Shown piece by piece: positions 60,610 through 64,000 of a DNA stretch of 64,000 nt. A program made the position numbers and the translations under genes. The notes under the pieces are model-generated. The model worked only from the letters and a program-made list of their open reading frames with translations, had not been told where the DNA came from and ran no database searches. This DNA is from Bacteroidales bacterium (GTDB lineage Bacteria; Bacteroidota; Bacteroidia; Bacteroidales; Muribaculaceae), in NCBI GenBank assembly GCA_910575615.1, contig CAJTEX010000010.1, forward strand, positions 1 through 64,000, written 5' to 3'. Positions within the stretch are counted from its first letter, which is position 1; each line of letters begins with the position of its first letter.

Positions 60610-60712
60610 AAATAAAACGTAACTATGTGTCGGGGTTTCATCCGGAGGCGTATCGCGCGAAACTGTCGAATATCGAAAATCGGGAAATATCCTCATCCGG
60701 GAAACATCTTTG

Positions 60713-60720
60713 CAAAGATA
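60713..60720 (-). promoter_or_regulatory. -7 element of the helicase gene
   Basis: TATCTTTG on the minus strand, giving a leader of about 95 nt. It would fall inside a longer reading frame beginning at 60726, which supports the start at 60609. Confidence 0.55.
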
Positions 60721-60779
60721 CAACAAATGAGACCCACGAAAAGAATCGCAGGCCTCATTTTTTTAATATAAATTGTTAA

Positions 60780-60825
60780 GCGGGGTATGACAGCCCTCAT
60801 TTTCCCAAGCTCGGGGCTGCCCCGC
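60780..60825 (-). terminator. Probable terminator after the DJ-1 family gene
   Basis: GCGGGG...CAGCCC pairs with GGGCTG-CCCCGC with a 5-nt bulge. It begins 20 bases beyond the stop codon on the minus strand; the T-run is weak. Confidence 0.5.
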
Positions 60826-60844
60826 ATAATCGTATGATGGCGGG

Positions 60845-61417
60845 TCAGAAATAGAAATTCATGCTTTTGGGGTAGAAGAGCATTCCTGAACCAACCTCCT
60901 GGGCCACAGCCTCTCCCATGGAGTTGGCCACGATGGCCAGAGCGAAGCGCATGGCGGCCGAGGGGCCGTTGGCGGTGATAAGGTTGTTGAGCGCGATCAC
61001 CGGGGAGTCGCGTAGTATGGAGGCACCCATCTTTTTCTCGAAACCGGGATAGCATGTGGCCTCTTTGCCGTCAAGTATGCCTAAAGGACCAAGCACCACG
61101 GCGGGGGCGGCGCATATCGCGGCAATCTTTCCTGAGGCCGACTGGTTGATGAGCAGGGTGTTGAGGGGGGCGAACTTTGACAGGTTCTCGGCCCCAGGCA
61201 TCCCGCCTGGGATTATCAGCCATTCGGGGGTGACGAAATCGGTCTTGTCATAAAGCAGGTCGGTGGTCACGGGGATTCCGTGGGCGCCTATGACTGTGTG
61301 GCTGTCTGTGATGGAGACGGTCTTGATGTCCATTCCCGCGCGGCGCATCACGTCTACCACGGTCAGGGCCTCTATTTCCTCGAAGCCCGCGGCAAGAAAA
61401 ATGTAAGAAGTGTTCAT
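60845..61417 (-). CDS. DJ-1/PfpI family protein (YajL/DJ-1 type)
   Basis: The 190-aa protein has the DJ-1 fold marks: FLAAGFEEIEALTVVDVMRRAG with Glu15, LIIPGGMPGAENL, and the nucleophile-elbow Cys102 in AAICAAPAVVLG. DJ-1 relatives act on damaged or glycated proteins or as redox sensors; which applies here is unknown. It is transcribed alone from a consensus promoter and diverges from the ApbE gene. Confidence 0.92.
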   Translation of the reverse strand: MNTSYIFLAAGFEEIEALTVVDVMRRAGMDIKTVSITDSHTVIGAHGIPVTTDLLYDKTDFVTPEWLIIPGGMPGAENLSKFAPLNTLLINQSASGKIAAICAAPAVVLGPLGILDGKEATCYPGFEKKMGASILRDSPVIALNNLITANGPSAAMRFALAIVANSMGEAVAQEVGSGMLFYPKSMNFYF

Positions 61418-61517
61418 GACAAAATCGGTTTTGGTTGGTTGCAGTTAGGTTTGTTGTTAAGAGACATAAGGGGTGGAGAAAGAGCCCTTTTTTGAAGTAC
61501 GTCTTGTTAGATAACAC

Positions 61518-61548
61518 AAAATTACTAATGTTTGTTCTGAGATGCAAG
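61518..61548 (-). promoter_or_regulatory. Promoter of the DJ-1 family gene
   Basis: TTG, 20 bases, then TAATTTTG on the minus strand; leader about 95 nt. Confidence 0.7.
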
Positions 61549-61559
61549 AAAAAAATCAT

Positions 61560-61567
61560 AATTTTGT
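61560..61567 (+). promoter_or_regulatory. -7 element of the ApbE gene
   Basis: TAATTTTG, 26 bases before the ATG at 61594. It rules out the upstream ATG at 61435 as start. Confidence 0.55.
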
Positions 61568-61593
61568 GGTATCAATCATATGACGATACCTGT

Positions 61594-62634
61594 ATGAGGC
61601 TTATGAAAAGGCGGCCAGTCATGGCCGTGAATTTTTTTTTGGGGGGCGCTTTGACATTCGCGCTCGCGTTTGCTGCGGTCTTGTCGGGATGCTCCAGGGG
61701 GGCAGAATGGCGGCAGGCGCGTGGGGCCGTGTGGAATACTGTCTATACCATAACATATGAGGGGAACCGTGACATGTCAGACTCCATCCAGCGGATTTTC
61801 CGTGAAGTGGAACTGTCATTGTCGCCATTCAACGACAGCTCTCTTGTGTCGCGGGTCAACCGTTGTGAGACCACGGCCACCGACAGCCTCTTGCGCCATG
61901 TGTTCATGGTCTCGTCGGAGGTCTGCCGCCGGTCGGGTGGCCGGTTTGACCCTACGGTGTCTCCGGCTGTGAACCTGTGGAAATTCGGCTATACCGGAAA
62001 GGTCGGCGCTGAGGAGAGCTGGGAGCCGTCGCAGGCTGAAATCGACAGCGTGATGGCGTATGTCGGCATCCTTGACTGCCGGATAGATTCCGCCGGGGCC
62101 GTGCACAAGAAGCACCCTTTGACCACTTTCAATTTCTCTGCCGTCACAAAAGGCTATGCCTGCGACCTGATTGCCGACATGCTCCGGCGCAACGGCGTGG
62201 AGAACGCGATGGTGGAAATCGGAGGGGAGGTGGCCGTCAGGGGCAGTAGCCCGCGTGGCGGACTGTGGCGGCTGCAGATAGATGCCCCGGTGGAGGAGAT
62301 GGATGGAGTCCCGAGCCATGAGCGGCTTGAGACGGTCGAGGTCACCGATTGCGGTGTCGCCACCTCGGGCAACTATCGCAACTTCCATCAAAGCTCGCGT
62401 GGCAAGGTCGGCCACACAATCGACCCTCTGACCGGGCAGCCATGTTCAAGCCCATTGCTGTCGGTCACCGTCATAGCCCCGTCATGCGCCGAGGCCGACG
62501 CCTACGCCACCGCGGCCATGGCTTCGCCAGGAGTGGAGGAGGCCGCCTCTATGCTCTCGTCGGCAAGCCTGAGGGGGATGCTGGTGTCGGCCGTCCCCGG
62601 AGATTCCCTCTTCACTGTCAGGCGCGTGGAATGA
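61594..62634 (+). CDS. apbE: FAD:protein FMN transferase, lipoprotein (ApbE)
   Basis: The 346-aa protein has a lipoprotein signal peptide with lipobox LSGC (Cys33) and an ApbE domain: VWNTVYTITYEG near the start, FNFSAVTKGYACDLIADML, NAMVEIGGEVAVRGSS, TDCGVATSGNYRNF, and the metal-site motif HTIDPLTGQP. It attaches FMN from FAD to threonine residues of partner proteins, such as Rnf or NQR subunits, on the outer face of the inner membrane. No such partner gene is in the window. A second ATG three codons on (61603, MKRRPVMAVNF) is equally possible. A strong hairpin terminator follows. Confidence 0.93.
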   Translation: MRLMKRRPVMAVNFFLGGALTFALAFAAVLSGCSRGAEWRQARGAVWNTVYTITYEGNRDMSDSIQRIFREVELSLSPFNDSSLVSRVNRCETTATDSLLRHVFMVSSEVCRRSGGRFDPTVSPAVNLWKFGYTGKVGAEESWEPSQAEIDSVMAYVGILDCRIDSAGAVHKKHPLTTFNFSAVTKGYACDLIADMLRRNGVENAMVEIGGEVAVRGSSPRGGLWRLQIDAPVEEMDGVPSHERLETVEVTDCGVATSGNYRNFHQSSRGKVGHTIDPLTGQPCSSPLLSVTVIAPSCAEADAYATAAMASPGVEEAASMLSSASLRGMLVSAVPGDSLFTVRRVE

Positions 62635-62656
62635 ACAGAGGGCAGAGGGATATATG

Positions 62657-62692
62657 CAACAAGGGCTGTCTCACGACAGCCCTTGTTGTTTA
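62657..62692 (+). terminator. Terminator after apbE
   Basis: CAACAAGGGCTGTC and GACAGCCCTTGTTG form a perfect 14-bp stem with a 4-nt loop, followed by TTTATCTTT. Confidence 0.88.
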
Positions 62693-62731
62693 TCTTTAAC
62701 CTTAAATCTAATACCATGAAAAAACACAGTG

Positions 62732-62739
62732 CAAATATA
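62732..62739 (-). promoter_or_regulatory. Leftward -7 element facing the apbE terminator
   Basis: TATATTTG on the minus strand. A transcript from here would run about 70 nt and end in the same hairpin at 62657-62688. No clear -33 box. Confidence 0.4.
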
Positions 62740-62851
62740 GTCTTTATACCATCAAAACATCCTTGGGCGGGGATGGTTCATCGCGACAGTGGGTTTAACT
62801 TTCTTTAACAGCGGGAAGTTTTCCCGCTTCGTGAAAACTGCCTAACTTTAT

Positions 62852-62873
62852 GTCGCGAAAACAGACTCGCGAC
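62852..62873. promoter_or_regulatory. Inverted repeat upstream of the response regulator
   Basis: GTCGCG pairs with CGCGAC over a 10-nt spacer, directly after TAACTTTA (62843-62850), a near-match to the -7 element. It could be an operator or a leader hairpin. Confidence 0.4.
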
Positions 62874-62955
62874 AACACGGAAACATAACAAGGCGTTCCC
62901 CGGGGCAGCGTTGCCTCCCGAGGGACACGTTATCATATAAATATTACTGACAGCA

Positions 62956-63663
62956 ATGAGAATCAGAATCCTTGTGATTGATGATGAGGAATCTTACTGC
63001 GAGATTCTTAAATATAACCTCCAGCGCGAAGGTTACGAGGTGGACACCGCCGAGTCGGCCGAGGAGGCCCTTAGGCTTGACTTGTCGATTTACCAGCTGA
63101 TGATTGTCGACATCATGATGGAGCGGCTCAGCGGATTCGACTTCGCCAAACGGGTGCGCAACAATCCTGCCACCGAGAACACCCCCATAATCTTCTGCTC
63201 CGCCCTCAACGGGGAGGATGACACTGTCATGGGGCTTAACATCGGCGCTGACGACTACATCACCAAGCCTTTCACCATCGGAGAGGTGATCGCCAGGGTC
63301 AGGGCCGTGTTGAGGCGCACCCAGGCTTCTCAGCAGGTGGCCTACAACGCCTCACAGAGCAACTACGAGCCTGACATCACTTTCAAGACACTGCGCCTCG
63401 ACCGCAACAACAAGATCTGCTATATCGACGGCAAGGAGGTGGTGCTGACAAAAAAGGAGATACAGCTGTTGCTGTTCTTCCTCACCCACCGCGAGCGCAT
63501 TCATTCGCGTGATGAGATAATGAACCAGGTATGGGGCCACCAGGAGGTCTCAAACCGGGCCATCGACACCAACATCACCCGTCTGCGCCAGAAAATCGGG
63601 CAGTATGGCGACCATATCGTCACCCGCCTCGGTTTCGGCTATGGCTTCAAGGCAGAAATCTGA
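62956..63663 (+). CDS. OmpR/PhoB-family response regulator
   Basis: The 235-aa regulator has a receiver domain (1-122) with acidic pocket Asp9-Asp10-Glu11, phospho-acceptor Asp52 (MIVDIMMERL) and Lys104 (ITKPFT), then a winged-helix DNA-binding domain (~140-233) with the transactivation loop and recognition helix around SNRAIDTNITRLRQKIG. It is similar in layout to RprY-type Bacteroides regulators. The partner sensor kinase begins directly after it. Targets are unknown. Confidence 0.94.
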   Translation: MRIRILVIDDEESYCEILKYNLQREGYEVDTAESAEEALRLDLSIYQLMIVDIMMERLSGFDFAKRVRNNPATENTPIIFCSALNGEDDTVMGLNIGADDYITKPFTIGEVIARVRAVLRRTQASQQVAYNASQSNYEPDITFKTLRLDRNNKICYIDGKEVVLTKKEIQLLLFFLTHRERIHSRDEIMNQVWGHQEVSNRAIDTNITRLRQKIGQYGDHIVTRLGFGYGFKAEI

Positions 63664-63665
63664 CA

Positions 63666-64000
63666 GTGGACACCAGCAAGACCAACATCACCTCAGGCAA
63701 GCATCTCTTCCAGGGCAAACGGCGGATAAGATACCATCTGAAGCTTTTCCTTATCGCCATAGTCTGTCTATGGGGAGTCGTGGGTGTCTTCGCCGGGCTG
63801 GAATACCGCAACGTGAAGCATTACCGCATCGCGTCGCTCGCGAACAGCGTCGACCTCGCGGTGGGAAACATCCTCGCCGGACATGAAGACGGGCGCGACA
63901 TGAGGCCGTTCATGAATTTCCTCGAAAGCTACCTTGAGGACTCCCCCCTGAATGGTATGAGCATGACGGTGTATGACGCCGCGTCAGGGCGCCTGCTTTA
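63666..64000 (+). CDS. Sensor histidine kinase, N-terminal part (runs off the window)
   Basis: From a GTG at 63666 the frame is open to the right edge. It gives a basic N terminus (GKRRIRYHLK), a membrane helix (LFLIAIVCLWGVVGVFAGL) and the beginning of a periplasmic sensor domain (EYRNVKHYRIASLANSVDLAVGNILAG...). The GTG is 2 bases after the response-regulator stop, so the genes are probably translationally coupled. No kinase motif lies within the visible 111 residues; the assignment rests on the response-regulator neighbour and the membrane topology. Confidence 0.72.
   Translation, partial: MDTSKTNITSGKHLFQGKRRIRYHLKLFLIAIVCLWGVVGVFAGLEYRNVKHYRIASLANSVDLAVGNILAGHEDGRDMRPFMNFLESYLEDSPLNGMSMTVYDAASGRLL

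Overview
The window comes from a bacterium of the order Bacteroidales, most likely a GC-rich gut lineage such as the Muribaculaceae. Three things in the sequence point there. First, about 25 gene starts are preceded by the Bacteroidetes -7 element TAnnTTTG, often with a TTTG or TTG box about 19-21 bases upstream, and Shine-Dalgarno sequences are scarce. Second, families largely confined to Bacteroidetes are present (DUF4919, DUF3256, TIGR02757, a Bacteroidetes-type LptD, surface proteins with C-terminal sorting-like tails). Third, an inositol (sphingo)lipid gene set like that of Bacteroides is present. The family-level placement is inference. No rRNA, tRNA, CRISPR array, prophage or complete insertion sequence was seen.

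Layout. 1-860: 3' part of an ISAs1-type transposase. 857-2058: an ECF-type sigma factor and a possible 59-aa protein. 2299-24449: an envelope and surface region with an M6-type metalloprotease, two very large paralogous multidomain surface proteins (1494 and 1506 aa), a BspA-like leucine-rich-repeat protein, an LptD-like outer-membrane protein and a Crp/Fnr regulator, interrupted by tatAC and fabD. 24450-25119: mostly non-coding, holding two convergent copies of a three-hairpin repeat; a third copy lies beside tatC. 25120-32533: AraC regulator, YbhN-like membrane protein, tadA, a glycogen branching enzyme, a TIGR02757 protein and an LtaS/MdoB-like sulfatase-fold enzyme. 32653-37688: a four-gene operon (iorA, iorB, aminotransferase, CoA-transferase) that fits fermentation of aromatic amino acids to aryl-acetates. 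37811-39729: small exported or membrane proteins of unknown role. 40051-41626: acpP and fabF separated by a hairpin attenuator. 41745-48807: kup, a PpiD-like chaperone, and an MBOAT/SGNH acyl-transfer pair.

49201-54427: an inositol-lipid locus read leftward: SemiSWEET, an ATP-grasp-like protein, a GtrA-like protein, a CDP-alcohol phosphotransferase, an AUR1-like PAP2 enzyme and myo-inositol-phosphate synthase. Together these could make inositol phosphate, attach it to a CDP-activated lipid and pass the headgroup to ceramide. Between this locus and the next lies an apparently non-coding transcription unit of about 480 nt with a textbook promoter and terminator. 55214-60609: a leftward run of DEAD-box helicase, DUF3256 protein, xseA, xseB and a sensor kinase. 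60845-64000: DJ-1 family protein, an ApbE lipoprotein, and an OmpR-type response regulator with the start of its sensor kinase cut off by the window edge.

Mobile or repetitive DNA is limited to the transposase fragment, one MITE-like element with 18-bp inverted ends plus a solitary matching end elsewhere, the three-hairpin elements, and two patches of short degenerate GCAGAT-type repeats.
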